Under the pieces are notes generated by a model. That model was not told where the DNA came from. It worked only from the letters and a program-made list of their open reading frames with translations, and ran no database searches. From Nocardioides sp. GY 10127 (GTDB lineage: Bacteria > Actinomycetota > Actinomycetes > Propionibacteriales > Nocardioidaceae): 64,000 nt of DNA. Position numbers and translations under genes: made by a program. Where the stretch lies: positions 186,001 through 250,000 of the forward strand of contig NZ_STGL01000003.1 in NCBI RefSeq assembly GCF_004919085.1, in the 5' to 3' direction. This document shows positions 26,935-33,884 of this stretch, piece by piece; positions within the stretch are counted from its first letter, which is position 1, and the number at the start of each line of letters is the position of its first letter.

Positions 26935-27215
26935 TCCCCACCGACTCCACCGACGCACGCGAGCAACGCGAAGCCGAAGCCGAGCGCCTGGCAGAGGAAC
27001 AGGCGAACGACCTGGTGCACACCAACACCTGCCGCGGCGGGTGGCTGGGAGAAGACGACGAGGGCCGGCCTCGTCCCTGTCCCCGCTGCCGACCGCACCT
27101 GTTCCACGTCCCCTGCTGGACCTGCCAGGCGCCATGGCGGTCTTGCCTAGCCCTGGACGACATCAGCCGCGGGCCCTGCTGCCACGGCTGCGACCACCAC
27201 CCCAGGCGCACCTGA
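26931..27215 (+). CDS. Cysteine-rich zinc-finger-like element protein
   Basis: Predicted 94 residues from a TTG start that overlaps the previous stop (TTGA). The first third is a charged helix (AREQREAEAERLAEEQA). The remainder has many cysteines: CRGGW, CPRCRPHLFHVPC, CQAPWRSC and CCHGCDHH, which should bind one or two zinc ions. Function is unknown. Similar Cys-rich small proteins occur three more times in this operon. Confidence 0.6.
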   Translation: MIPTDSTDAREQREAEAERLAEEQANDLVHTNTCRGGWLGEDDEGRPRPCPRCRPHLFHVPCWTCQAPWRSCLALDDISRGPCCHGCDHHPRRT

Positions 27216-27535
27216 CCCCGCCGTGCGCGTGTCGCGTCCGCGGACCCGGCACAACCGATACAGTCAGGTCAGTTCCAACAGCAGAACCCAAACGGCCCCA
27301 GAGCGACATGCCAGCGGCCCGACGGGGAACGCGAAGGGGAACGGCCTCGCCCGACACGGGCACACGAGCCCGTCACGGGCACAGAACCCTCAGCCGAACA
27401 GCGCGTCTTGACCAGCACCCGTCACGGGTCCGCGTCCGCGCACAGCATCCGAGCAGCTGCCCTGCTGCGGTGCAACCACGGCCGAGGGAGAGACCGCACC
27501 TTCGCCCACTCCCCGTCCTGAGAGGACCACCTGCT
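27216..27535 (+). other. Gap before the capsid gene
   Basis: Here are 320 bases without a credible gene. A small in-frame stretch at 27223-27411 has no ribosome site and unusual composition. The end carries GAGAGGACC, the ribosome site of the capsid gene. A separate capsid promoter may lie here. Confidence 0.4.
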
Positions 27536-28579
27536 GTGACCACCGAGATCATCTACGACGACTCCCGCTACCCCAGCCCCGCTGACGTCACCACCTTCAT
27601 CCGTCGAGTCCCGAGCAACGACACCCTCCAGCTGCTCAGCGACTTCCCCACGGACACCAGCGACACCAACCGGTTCGACTGGTCCGAGATCACCCGCGTC
27701 AACCGCGCCGCGAAGTACCGCAGCTTCGACGGCCGCATCCACGTCTCCGAGCGAGACTCCGGCGCCAGCTCCAGCGTGCCGCTGCTCCCGCTGTCCACCA
27801 GCCTGCCCACCGGTGAGCTCGAGCGGCTCCAGCTGGAGTTCCACCGCAACCGCGGCGGCAACCCCGACATGCTCATCACCGCGACCTACAACGACGCCGA
27901 GCAGCTGACCCGCGAGGTCCAGAGCCGACTCGAGGTCGCGTGGGGCGACGCGCTCACCGACGGCGTCATGGACGTGCCCGAGCTCAACACGCAAGCCGAC
28001 TTCGGCATGCCTGCCGAGCACAAGGTCATCGCCGCCACCGCCTGGTCCGACAGCACCAACGGGACGCCCCTGACGGGTATCCAGGCCATGGTCGACGTCT
28101 GGACTGCTACCAACGGGACCCCGCCCGGCCGGATGAAGATGTCCCTGACCGACCGGCGCTCCCTGCTGCGGTCCAAGGAAGTCATCGACGCCGTGCACGG
28201 CTCCACCGCCGGCCACACGCGCGTCACCCTCACCGAGCTCAGCGAACTCCTCGACGGCGAGGGCCTGCCCGCCATCGACCCGACCTACGACACCAAGGTC
28301 AACGTCGACGGCACCGACGTGCGGACCATCCCCGAGCACACCGTGGTGTTCCTCCCCACCGACCTCGGAGAGCTCGGCGCCACCGTCTACGGCGTCTCGG
28401 CCACCGCCCTGGAGCTCCTGCAGTCCGGAGCCGTCGACATGGGCTTCGAGGACGCCGCGGGCATCGTCGGCGTGGTCCTCAAGCAGGGACCGCCGTTCCG
28501 CCAGCACGTCTTCGTCGACGCCGTGGCCCAGCCCGTCCTCCACAACGCGCGCAAGCTCGCCGTCCTCACCGTCGGCTGA
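27536..28579 (+). CDS. Major capsid protein, HK97-fold, lambda gpE family
   Basis: This 347-residue protein looks like Phage_cap_E members. Landmarks from my memory of the family are the N-terminal FIRRVPSNDTLQLL, the R-rich ITRVNRAAKYRSFDG, the helix GELERLQLEFHRNRGGN, and the C-terminal domain with PTYDTKVN...TVVFLPTDLGELGATVYG. The length fits a capsid subunit. The GTG start is preceded by GAGAGGACC. It is the only structural phage gene in the element: no portal, protease, terminase, adaptor or tail gene is near. Two hairpins follow the stop. Confidence 0.8.
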   Translation: MTTEIIYDDSRYPSPADVTTFIRRVPSNDTLQLLSDFPTDTSDTNRFDWSEITRVNRAAKYRSFDGRIHVSERDSGASSSVPLLPLSTSLPTGELERLQLEFHRNRGGNPDMLITATYNDAEQLTREVQSRLEVAWGDALTDGVMDVPELNTQADFGMPAEHKVIAATAWSDSTNGTPLTGIQAMVDVWTATNGTPPGRMKMSLTDRRSLLRSKEVIDAVHGSTAGHTRVTLTELSELLDGEGLPAIDPTYDTKVNVDGTDVRTIPEHTVVFLPTDLGELGATVYGVSATALELLQSGAVDMGFEDAAGIVGVVLKQGPPFRQHVFVDAVAQPVLHNARKLAVLTVG

Positions 28580-28591
28580 GCCGCCCAAGCC

Positions 28592-28631
28592 CCCTGCTGC
28601 CCGGTGGATGAGGTCGGGCCGGGCAGCAGGG
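28592..28631 (+). terminator. Post-capsid hairpin 1
   Basis: CCCTGCTGCCCGG (28592-28604) pairs perfectly with CCGGGCAGCAGGG (28619-28631), 13 bases after the capsid stop. It could end or attenuate capsid transcription. Confidence 0.6.
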
Positions 28632-28639
28632 CACCAGCC

Positions 28640-28680
28640 GGTGGGGCCGGGACTTCCGGCATGGGTCACCCGGCCCCACC
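28640..28680 (+). terminator. Post-capsid hairpin 2
   Basis: GGTGGGGCCGG (28640-28650) pairs with CCGGCCCCACC (28670-28680). With the preceding hairpin it fills the gap to the next gene. Confidence 0.5.
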
Positions 28681-28730
28681 ACCCTCCGACCACACCCGCT
28701 CCAGCGGCACCCGACCCGAAGGACCGACCG

Positions 28731-29189
28731 ATGAACTCCACCGCCCTCGACGACCAGTGCACCGCCGCAGCCCAGGAAGCACTGTTGACGGTCGCCAACA
28801 CCACCGCCGCACTCGACGGCACCCTCGAGCCACACCCCGACCCCACCGAAGTCCAGGTCGCCCGGCAGCTCGCCGCCGCGAACCCGGACCTGTGCACCCA
28901 CACCAGCAGCGGACCGACCGTGCTGTCCTGGACACCGGGCCAACCCGACATCGGATGCGCCACCTGCAACCTCACCCACCGAGCCGACAGCCCCACGACC
29001 TGCGCCGGCTGCGGCCTCGACCTTCCCGAGACCTGTGGCCACACGATCAGCCTCATCGGCCCCGTCATCGTCTGGTACCAGACCTGCCCGCCCTGCCGAA
29101 CCACCGAAGGCGACGAGCAGACCGAAGCCGACTTCGAGGCAGCAGCCCGGGACGTCACGGCGAACCTACGGCGCAGGTGGAGTCGATGA
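28731..29189 (+). CDS. Zinc-ribbon element protein
   Basis: The 152-residue protein is helical at the N terminus. A middle zinc ribbon, CATCNLTHRADSPTTCAGCG, is followed by a C and a CPPC pair around WYQTCPPCRTTEG. The tail is acidic then basic (NLRRRWSR). Function is unknown; DNA, RNA or protein binding are all possible. ATG 28731 follows GAAGGACCGACCG. Its stop overlaps the next start by four bases. Confidence 0.7.
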   Translation: MNSTALDDQCTAAAQEALLTVANTTAALDGTLEPHPDPTEVQVARQLAAANPDLCTHTSSGPTVLSWTPGQPDIGCATCNLTHRADSPTTCAGCGLDLPETCGHTISLIGPVIVWYQTCPPCRTTEGDEQTEADFEAAARDVTANLRRRWSR

Positions 29190-29401
29190 GCGAAGGCACG
29201 TCACACGCGACGCCTGAGGGCGGGATGCAGGCCCTGCGACGCGTCACCGCCAAGACACCCGGGAAACCGCTCGAGCTCAACGGTCGGCGCAAGGTCATCG
29301 ACCGGGAGAAGGGCCTGGTGGAGATCGAGGGCATCGCGGTCGACGCCGCGGAGAACGCGGTCGCCGCCCAGGCCGACCACGTTGCCCGCGTCGGCGGCTG
29401 A
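29186..29401 (+). CDS. Small hypothetical element protein
   Basis: Unrecognised protein of 71 residues. It contains KPLELNGRRKVIDREKGLVE, a basic then acidic beta-like segment, and an alanine-rich helix at the C terminus (VDAAENAVAAQADHVA). It is translationally coupled to the preceding zinc-ribbon gene by an ATGA overlap. Confidence 0.6.
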   Translation: MSEGTSHATPEGGMQALRRVTAKTPGKPLELNGRRKVIDREKGLVEIEGIAVDAAENAVAAQADHVARVGG

Positions 29402-29518
29402 TGCGGCGCCCGGCGGAGCTCCACGCGACCCGGTGCCAACCGGCCCCGTCAAGATCGGCTCCGTACCAACACGGCGTGTCCCCCGCACGCCCCCACCACT
29501 TCTGGGAGCGTCAACGAC

Positions 29519-29719
29519 ATGGCGACACCTCAGAAGAACACCGACCACACCACCGACACGGCACCCTGCCAGCACTGCGGGTCCCGAGTGGTACTGCGGA
29601 CCAGTACCTTGCCGCGAGCCCTCGGAGAAGCGACCGCCGACACCCTCACCATCCGGGTCTGCACCAACCGCACCTGCCGGACCAACGGACCCCGGATGCT
29701 CGCGATGCCCACCCCCTGA
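29519..29719 (+). CDS. Small zinc-ribbon element protein
   Basis: This 66-residue protein has two cysteine pairs, CQHCG and CTNRTC, about 30 residues apart. That is a single treble-clef or ribbon zinc site, with beta strands VVLRTSTLP and TLTIRV between. Nothing indicates a specific role. The ribosome site GGGAGCG lies nine bases before the ATG. Confidence 0.65.
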   Translation: MATPQKNTDHTTDTAPCQHCGSRVVLRTSTLPRALGEATADTLTIRVCTNRTCRTNGPRMLAMPTP

Positions 29720-29921
29720 ACACCGGCCCAGCCGGATGCCGGCCGCCGCTGACCCCCAGGTCCACCCCCTCCCCCGGGGGGCGACCCCCTGGCTGCCGAT
29801 ACGCACTGCAAACCGGGGTCCCTACGTTTCCCCCACTTTCAGACCCGCACGGGCCCACGGGCCCCACGGCCGCCTCAGCGGCCCCCACTGCCTCATCCCG
29901 TCGACGTCGTTGGAGCTCGTC

Positions 29922-30218
29922 GTGAAGGTCCTGAACCGCGTGATGACACCGGAGCAGCGTGAGGCCCGCCGGCTGCTCGTCGAGCGGCTCAACCGGGCGG
30001 CAGCGGCCTCCCGAGTCGCGCCGAACCCCCCGGCGACCGCACCGGCGCCCCGTCTCGACCTGCGTCGCACGTGCCGGCACTGCGACGGCCCGCTACCCGA
30101 CCAGAAGTACCAGGGGATGCCTCGCAGGTGGTGCAGCGAGGCATGCCGGATGCGCGCGTACCGCCGCCGTCGCCACCATGGAGCCGGAAGGCCAGCAGAA
30201 GCGGCCGAGGGCGTCTAG
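29922..30218 (+). CDS. Small basic zinc-finger element protein
   Basis: The 98-residue protein has CRHCDGPLP and RRWCSEACRMRAYRRRRHH in its C-terminal half. This is the CxxC...WCSxACRxxAYRRRR pattern of small actinobacterial zinc fingers with a basic recognition helix, so nucleic-acid binding is likely. The GTG at 29922 has GGAG ten bases upstream; ATG 29943 is an alternative. It is the last gene of the rightward operon, ending 10 bases before a strong hairpin. Confidence 0.7.
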   Translation: MKVLNRVMTPEQREARRLLVERLNRAAAASRVAPNPPATAPAPRLDLRRTCRHCDGPLPDQKYQGMPRRWCSEACRMRAYRRRRHHGAGRPAEAAEGV

Positions 30219-30228
30219 ACTGGACCCA

Positions 30229-30274
30229 CAGTCCGTGGGGTGACAGGACCCGAGACCCGTCACCCCACGGGCTG
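30229..30274 (+). terminator. Operon terminator hairpin with conserved loop
   Basis: CAGTCCGTGGGGTGAC (30229-30244) pairs with GTCACCCCACGGGCTG (30259-30274), with one G-T pair, followed by TTTG. The 14 bases CAGGACCCGAGACC at the top of the hairpin (30244-30257) recur exactly at 32541-32554 in another hairpin with an unrelated stem. Confidence 0.7.
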
Positions 30275-30410
30275 TTTGCGCGCCCGACCTGTCCCCACAC
30301 CCGGGCGTGCCGGCGCGACCCGGCTGTTCACGTCCCGAAGGGCCGGGGTCGCGCCTCCGGTGCGCGGCAGAGGCCACTGGACTGACCGGTGGGCGTGCTT
30401 GAGCCGGACC

Positions 30411-30887
30411 TCACTGCAGAGAAGGGTGCAGCCGGTCCCGGAGTTCGCGCGCGAAGTTCTCCCGCACCTCGCGCGCCGAACGCCCGGCCTGTCGTCCACG
30501 GAGAACCAGCTCGTGCTCGCCAGCGCGGACCGTGAAGTCGAAGTAGAAGGTTGTCCCTTCCTGGTGTCTCCTCGTGGCGTTGAGGACCGCGTCCAGAGTG
30601 AGCACGACGTCTCGCAGCGGCCACGCCATGACGGACACTTCACCGATCACGTCACGGCCGAAGTCGTCGACGACCGTCATCGCTGCTCGCAGCAGGCGGG
30701 TGTCGGTCAGGACCCAGCTGGTCCACTGGACCCCGTCATCGCCGTCCGTACGTGTGGTTGTCGAGCAGACGGCCCGCTCGCGGCCCAGGAACCACAGCAC
30801 TGCCGCGTACAGCTCTTCGGAAGGCTGTTCCGAGGTTGCGTCGTCGGCGAGGTGGATTGCAGCCCAGTCATCAGTCGTCAGGTCCAT
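30411..30887 (-). CDS. Hypothetical element protein
   Basis: Unrecognised protein of 158 residues, transcribed against its neighbours. An N-terminal helical part (SEELYAAVLWFLGRERAV) is followed by strands (WTSWVLTDTRLLRAAM, VSVMAWPLRDVVLTLD, TTFYFDFTVRAGEHELVL) and a last helix (ENFARELRDRL). The order resembles a bacterial PH-like domain, but only weakly. Position between two terminated operons, on the other strand, suggests an accessory cargo gene. Confidence 0.6.
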   Translation of the reverse strand: MDLTTDDWAAIHLADDATSEQPSEELYAAVLWFLGRERAVCSTTTRTDGDDGVQWTSWVLTDTRLLRAAMTVVDDFGRDVIGEVSVMAWPLRDVVLTLDAVLNATRRHQEGTTFYFDFTVRAGEHELVLRGRQAGRSAREVRENFARELRDRLHPSLQ

Positions 30888-31004
30888 GGCGACAACGTAG
30901 CTAGCAGGACCGACAGTGGGACGCTCCGTTCCTGGTGACCCTCGCCGCGACTCAGGACATCGATTTGACCCGTTCCTCAGCCAGATGCAGCTACGTTGTC
31001 CCGC

Positions 31005-31412
31005 ATGGCTCGAATCGACTACGCCTTCGTCGCGGACTTCGCCAAGGTCGAGCCATCGGGAACCCTGACGGTTGTCGGCGCGTCGTGGACGTTCGTCACC
31101 GCAACCGAGTTCCCCAGCGCGCATCGGATGGCAGTAGCGGGCCGAGTGCGAGCTGCCCTCTCGGAGGGGGCGGTGGAGTTGCTCATAGCCGTCCAGGGCC
31201 CGAACGACAGCTTCAGGATCGAAGGTGGGGCAACCCTCGTGTCGACGGATGCGGCTGCGCCCTACGGACCTGACAACGCCGTGGGGTACTTGTTCGCCCT
31301 GGAGCTCACCGTGCCGCTCCTCGAGGAAGGGCTCTACGAGATCTTTGTTGACCTGCCCGAGCACGACGAGCACCGACGCCTGGCCTTCGAGGCGCGCCTC
31401 CCTCCCGCATGA
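31005..31412 (+). CDS. DUF6941 family protein
   Basis: The 135-residue protein starts MARIDYAFVADFAKVEPSGT and continues LTVVGASWTFVT, the N-terminal pattern I associate with DUF6941 proteins (small beta-sandwich, function unknown). The rest alternates strands (VELLIAVQGPND, VGYLFALELTVPLLEEGLY) with no metal or catalytic motif. Its stop overlaps the DUF4258 start by four bases. It is the first gene of a three-gene cargo operon. Confidence 0.7.
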   Translation: MARIDYAFVADFAKVEPSGTLTVVGASWTFVTATEFPSAHRMAVAGRVRAALSEGAVELLIAVQGPNDSFRIEGGATLVSTDAAAPYGPDNAVGYLFALELTVPLLEEGLYEIFVDLPEHDEHRRLAFEARLPPA

Positions 31413-31648
31413 ACCTAGTGCTTCGCGGGCATCCTCTTCAGAGGATGGCTCAACGCGGCATCACTCGCGCCGATATCGAGAACGCATTGGCGAACAGCCA
31501 CACTACGTGGACTGATCCGAGCAAGCCCAGCGTTACCTACATCGGCCCCGGGCTGAACGGTCAGGACCTCAAGGTTTGGACCGTTCCTCCGGGCGTCGAA
31601 GACCCCTCCGGTAGGGTCATCATCAAGTCAGCAGCTTGGAAGGACTGA
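31409..31648 (+). CDS. DUF4258 family protein (putative toxin)
   Basis: The 79-residue protein has the DUF4258 helix RMAQRGITRADIENALAN followed by strands with KPSVTYIGPG and LKVWTVPPG. The family has a RelE/BrnT-like shape and is often found with DUF2283 proteins in suspected toxin-antitoxin pairs. A DUF2283 gene starts four bases after its stop. Toxicity here is an inference. Confidence 0.75.
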   Translation: MNLVLRGHPLQRMAQRGITRADIENALANSHTTWTDPSKPSVTYIGPGLNGQDLKVWTVPPGVEDPSGRVIIKSAAWKD

Positions 31649-31652
31649 TCAC

Positions 31653-31979
31653 ATGAGCATCAAGATCGAGTGGGACACTGCTGTCGACGCTGGCTACATC
31701 CACCTCTCCGACGAGCCTGTTTCTCGGACCGTCGAGGTGAACGTCAACATCCTGGTTGACCTCGATGAGTACGGCGTGGCCGTCGGCATTGAGGTCCTGG
31801 ACGGCGCAGTCGAGATCCCCTTCACCGAGCTTGTCGACAGGTTCCACGTCCACAGCAAGGTCATCGACTTTCTGCGCCTGGTCCGCCCGTCGCCCACCCG
31901 GTTCCTGAGCCTGACGACCGGTACGGACGGGACGAGTAACCGCGTGACCAGCGGTTCCCGTCCATTCGCTCTCGTGTGA
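31653..31979 (+). CDS. DUF2283 family protein (putative antitoxin)
   Basis: The first 70 residues match DUF2283: IEWDTAVDAGYIHLSDEPVS, then VNILVDLDEYGVAVGIEVLDG. This is a small beta-rich domain regularly encoded beside DUF4258. The protein has 108 residues; the last 35 (from about LVRPSPTRFLS) are low-complexity and not part of the domain, which could mean a frameshifted or extended end. A perfect 16-bp terminator begins three bases after the stop. Confidence 0.75.
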   Translation: MSIKIEWDTAVDAGYIHLSDEPVSRTVEVNVNILVDLDEYGVAVGIEVLDGAVEIPFTELVDRFHVHSKVIDFLRLVRPSPTRFLSLTTGTDGTSNRVTSGSRPFALV

Positions 31980-31982
31980 GGG

Positions 31983-32018
31983 AGTGGTGGGGTGTCCCGA
32001 TTGGGACACCCCACCACT
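31983..32018 (+). terminator. Cargo-operon terminator
   Basis: A perfect 16-bp stem (31983-31998 with 32003-32018) closes loop GATT, three bases after the DUF2283 stop. The inner part, GGGGTGTCCC and its complement, resembles other palindromes of the element. Confidence 0.8.
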
Positions 32019-32514
32019 GCTAGGGGAGCACTGGGCTGGAGGCTGTGGGCCAGCGGGATCTACTGGGCCCGCGGACGCCTCTCGACCTGAGCCGTGTCGC
32101 CGCCGGCCGGGGAGACGGTGAACCTGTCGGTGTCGACGACGGGCTCGTCTTCGTCGCGGCCGATGTTGTGTGCCAGCACGCCTCCATGGCTCGACCGGGG
32201 GCCGTCCAGACCATGATGCCCGCGGCCGCTGGTAGACGTCCTCGGAGGTGTACCGGCGGGCAACGTCCGGGGGGCGGTCCAGGACCAGTCCAGCCGCCGC
32301 TCGATCACGTGCTACCGACACTCGGTCGACGCTGCCCCCCGCTGCCGTCGACGCTGCACCCCGCTGCCGTGAACATCTGTCGCCGCCGGTGACGGAGACG
32401 GTCGGACCGCGGACGCACCCCATCCTGCCCATCAGTGGACAGCCGTCACCAACCGCCCCACCCACCACGGATGATGATCAATTTCTGCCCCTCCCGACCT
32501 GACAAGCCCGTACA
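32019..32514. other. Non-coding or decayed stretch in the element
   Basis: I find no gene I can support in these 496 bases. A short minus-strand frame at about 32060-32308 ends in PVVDTDRFTVSPAGGDTAQV, which looks protein-like but has no clear start. It may be a decayed gene. Confidence 0.4.
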
Positions 32515-32523
32515 GTCGTGTTC

Positions 32524-32574
32524 TGCGGCTCGCGCTGCGGCAGGACCCGAGACCTTGACGCAGCGCGAGCCGCA
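32524..32574 (+). ncRNA. Long hairpin with loop shared with 30229-30274, candidate structured RNA
   Basis: TGCGGCTCGCGCTGCG (32524-32539) pairs perfectly over 16 bp with 32559-32574. The loop contains CAGGACCCGAGACC, identical to the loop of the hairpin at 30229. Stems differ completely while loops match, which suggests the loop matters. No T-tract follows, and the nearest upstream gene ends 545 bases away, so a simple terminator role is doubtful. Confidence 0.45.
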
Positions 32575-32581
32575 TCTAAGG

Positions 32582-32630
32582 GGGGCGTCCTGTGGGTCTG
32601 GCACCTTGCCCAGGCTCACAGGGCCGCCCC
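32582..32630 (+). ncRNA. Second hairpin of the structured stretch
   Basis: GGGGCGTCCTGTGGGTCTGG (32582-32601) pairs with 32610-32630 through about 20 positions including several G-T pairs and one extra base, around loop CACCTTGC. It follows the preceding hairpin by seven bases. G-T pairing is more consistent with function as RNA than as DNA. Confidence 0.4.
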
Positions 32631-33013
32631 TTCCAGCCCCCGGCGTGTGGGAGTTGTGAAGGGTCAGCCGATCTCGGCCGCCAGAGCCACGGCTAGGTCT
32701 AGCGTCACCGAAGTTTCGCGGGCGTCCCCCTGTACCCGCGAAGCACGGCCCGGCCGTCGACGCCCCCCAACGCCGGCGACCGGGCACCCAGTTTCTGAGG
32801 ATCGCCCAAGGATCAACCGCACCTCCTGCGGCGGAGTGGTGCCAGCCGCTAGGATCCCTGCCCTCGGGTACCCCATGTTCTCGAGAGGCCGCCCCGGCCG
32901 CCCGAGTGCTCTCATCCCCCGTGCACTCGGGCCCGGGCGCGGTCCCAAGGGGCTCTACCTGGGTCTGCGCCGCTCAGCCAGACGCACCCCACAGATGCGG
33001 TCAGCACCGCTTA

Positions 33014-33038
33014 GGGGTCTCCACACTGTGGACACCCC
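33014..33038. promoter_or_regulatory. 25-bp palindrome GGGGT...ACCCC, copy A
   Basis: GGGGTCTCCACA, C, TGTGGACACCCC: 12-base arms with one mismatch. It aligns without gaps to 34704-34728 and 34740-34764 inside a nearby coding sequence, with 17 of 25 positions invariant. Confidence 0.55.
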
Positions 33039-33061
33039 TCGACGTTGAGCGAGCACGACAT

Positions 33062-33130
33062 GGGGTGCGCCTGGCGCACCCCGTCGTCGACGACGATCGG
33101 AAGGGTGGGGTACGCCTCGCGTACCCCACC
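33062..33130. promoter_or_regulatory. Two related 21-bp palindromes upstream of an HTH gene
   Basis: GGGGTGCGCC-T-GGCGCACCCC (33062-33082) and GGGGTACGCCTCGCGTACCCC (33107-33127, perfect arms extended to 33104-33130) share the form GGGGTRCGCCTSGCGYACCCC and start 45 bp apart. GTCGTCGACGAC (33083-33094) lies between. The second ends 17 bases before the HTH start codon. Operator function is likely. Confidence 0.6.
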
Positions 33131-33147
33131 CCGGAGACTCAGAGTCC

Positions 33148-33393
33148 ATGGAGCCGCTGCTGACCGACGATGACCTAGCGAGCGTCCTCAGCGTGACCGT
33201 CGAGCAGGTGACGCTGTGGCGCCGCCGCTACGACTGGCCTCACCGCGCGTTCGGACGCGTCGTCCGATACACCGAGCATGACGTCGAAGTGATCCTGGCC
33301 CGGCACGCCCGCGGTGGGGAACCACCGTCAGGCATGCCAGGCCAGACATCGCGTAGCGCGGCCTACTGGGCCGGCCGTCGCCCCTTAACGTAA
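33148..33393 (+). CDS. Small helix-turn-helix protein, AlpA/MerR-like
   Basis: This 81-residue protein has LLTDDDLASVLSVTVEQVTLWRR as the HTH and FGRVVRYTEHDVEVILARHA as wing and final helix, the same fold as the AlpA-like protein at 25426. It follows two palindromes that it may bind. Its end overlaps the end of the convergent protease gene by 31 bases. A role in excision or cargo control is inferred. Confidence 0.7.
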   Translation: MEPLLTDDDLASVLSVTVEQVTLWRRRYDWPHRAFGRVVRYTEHDVEVILARHARGGEPPSGMPGQTSRSAAYWAGRRPLT

Positions 33394-33884
33394 GCAACGT
33401 TGCCCCGGCCGGCGGCCGGCGTGAGGCCGGTCCACAGCTCGACCCCCGTCAGGGTGCCAACCTCCAGGAGCCGCTCGGCTGTCGAGAGAATCGCCGACCA
33501 GGATTGCGTCAGCTGATCCCGCAGCGCCTCGATCACGTCTGCAGCGTCCAACATGTGACCCGCTACCTCGTAATCGTCGCACCCCCCAGTGAGTACGGCC
33601 GCGGTCAGATGATCCTCGAAGTCGAACTCGTCGGGCTCACTGTTGAAGGTGTACACCGCCTCCGCAATCGGCCCAGCAGCCCCGATCCATGCGTAAGTGT
33701 CCCAGGCAACCTCCCTCGGCTTCCACGGGCGGCAGACCCCGGTCAGTCGCGCATCGCGCGGCCGAATGGTCGCGTACCTCAGGCGCAGGCCAGCACTCGT
33801 GTAGGCCCATGCGTGGCCGATCTCATGGACCGCGACGGTCATTTTGGACTCCACGCGCTCAGTCTGCCTCGGCTGCGGGGTCAC
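33363..33884 (-). CDS. Stand-alone M41-like zinc protease domain
   Basis: The 173-residue protein has the zinc motif HEIGH (H20, E21, H24). LRYATIRPRDARLTGV corresponds to the VTIIPRG...LG strand of the FtsH protease domain. AWIGAAGPIAEAVY and TGGCDDYEVAGHMLDAA match the FtsH gGRAAEE and second-helix Asp ligand regions. No AAA+ domain or membrane helix is present. FtsH normally needs these for unfolding, so this would act on already unfolded or specific targets. GTG 33884 overlaps the upstream stop (GTGA). Confidence 0.65.
   Translation of the reverse strand: MTPQPRQTERVESKMTVAVHEIGHAWAYTSAGLRLRYATIRPRDARLTGVCRPWKPREVAWDTYAWIGAAGPIAEAVYTFNSEPDEFDFEDHLTAAVLTGGCDDYEVAGHMLDAADVIEALRDQLTQSWSAILSTAERLLEVGTLTGVELWTGLTPAAGRGNVAYVKGRRPAQ

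Larger units (their letters stand above)
32631..33147. other. Non-coding region upstream of the HTH gene
   Basis: I see no supported gene in these 517 bases. A minus-strand frame at 32664-32948 is open but lacks a ribosome site and recognisable sequence. The right half carries three strong palindromes, listed separately. Confidence 0.4.

Noticed and set aside
32045..33048. Several open frames on both strands in the element gap
   Set aside because: They overlap hairpins, lack ribosome sites and show no recognisable sequence; I left the region as non-coding or decayed.
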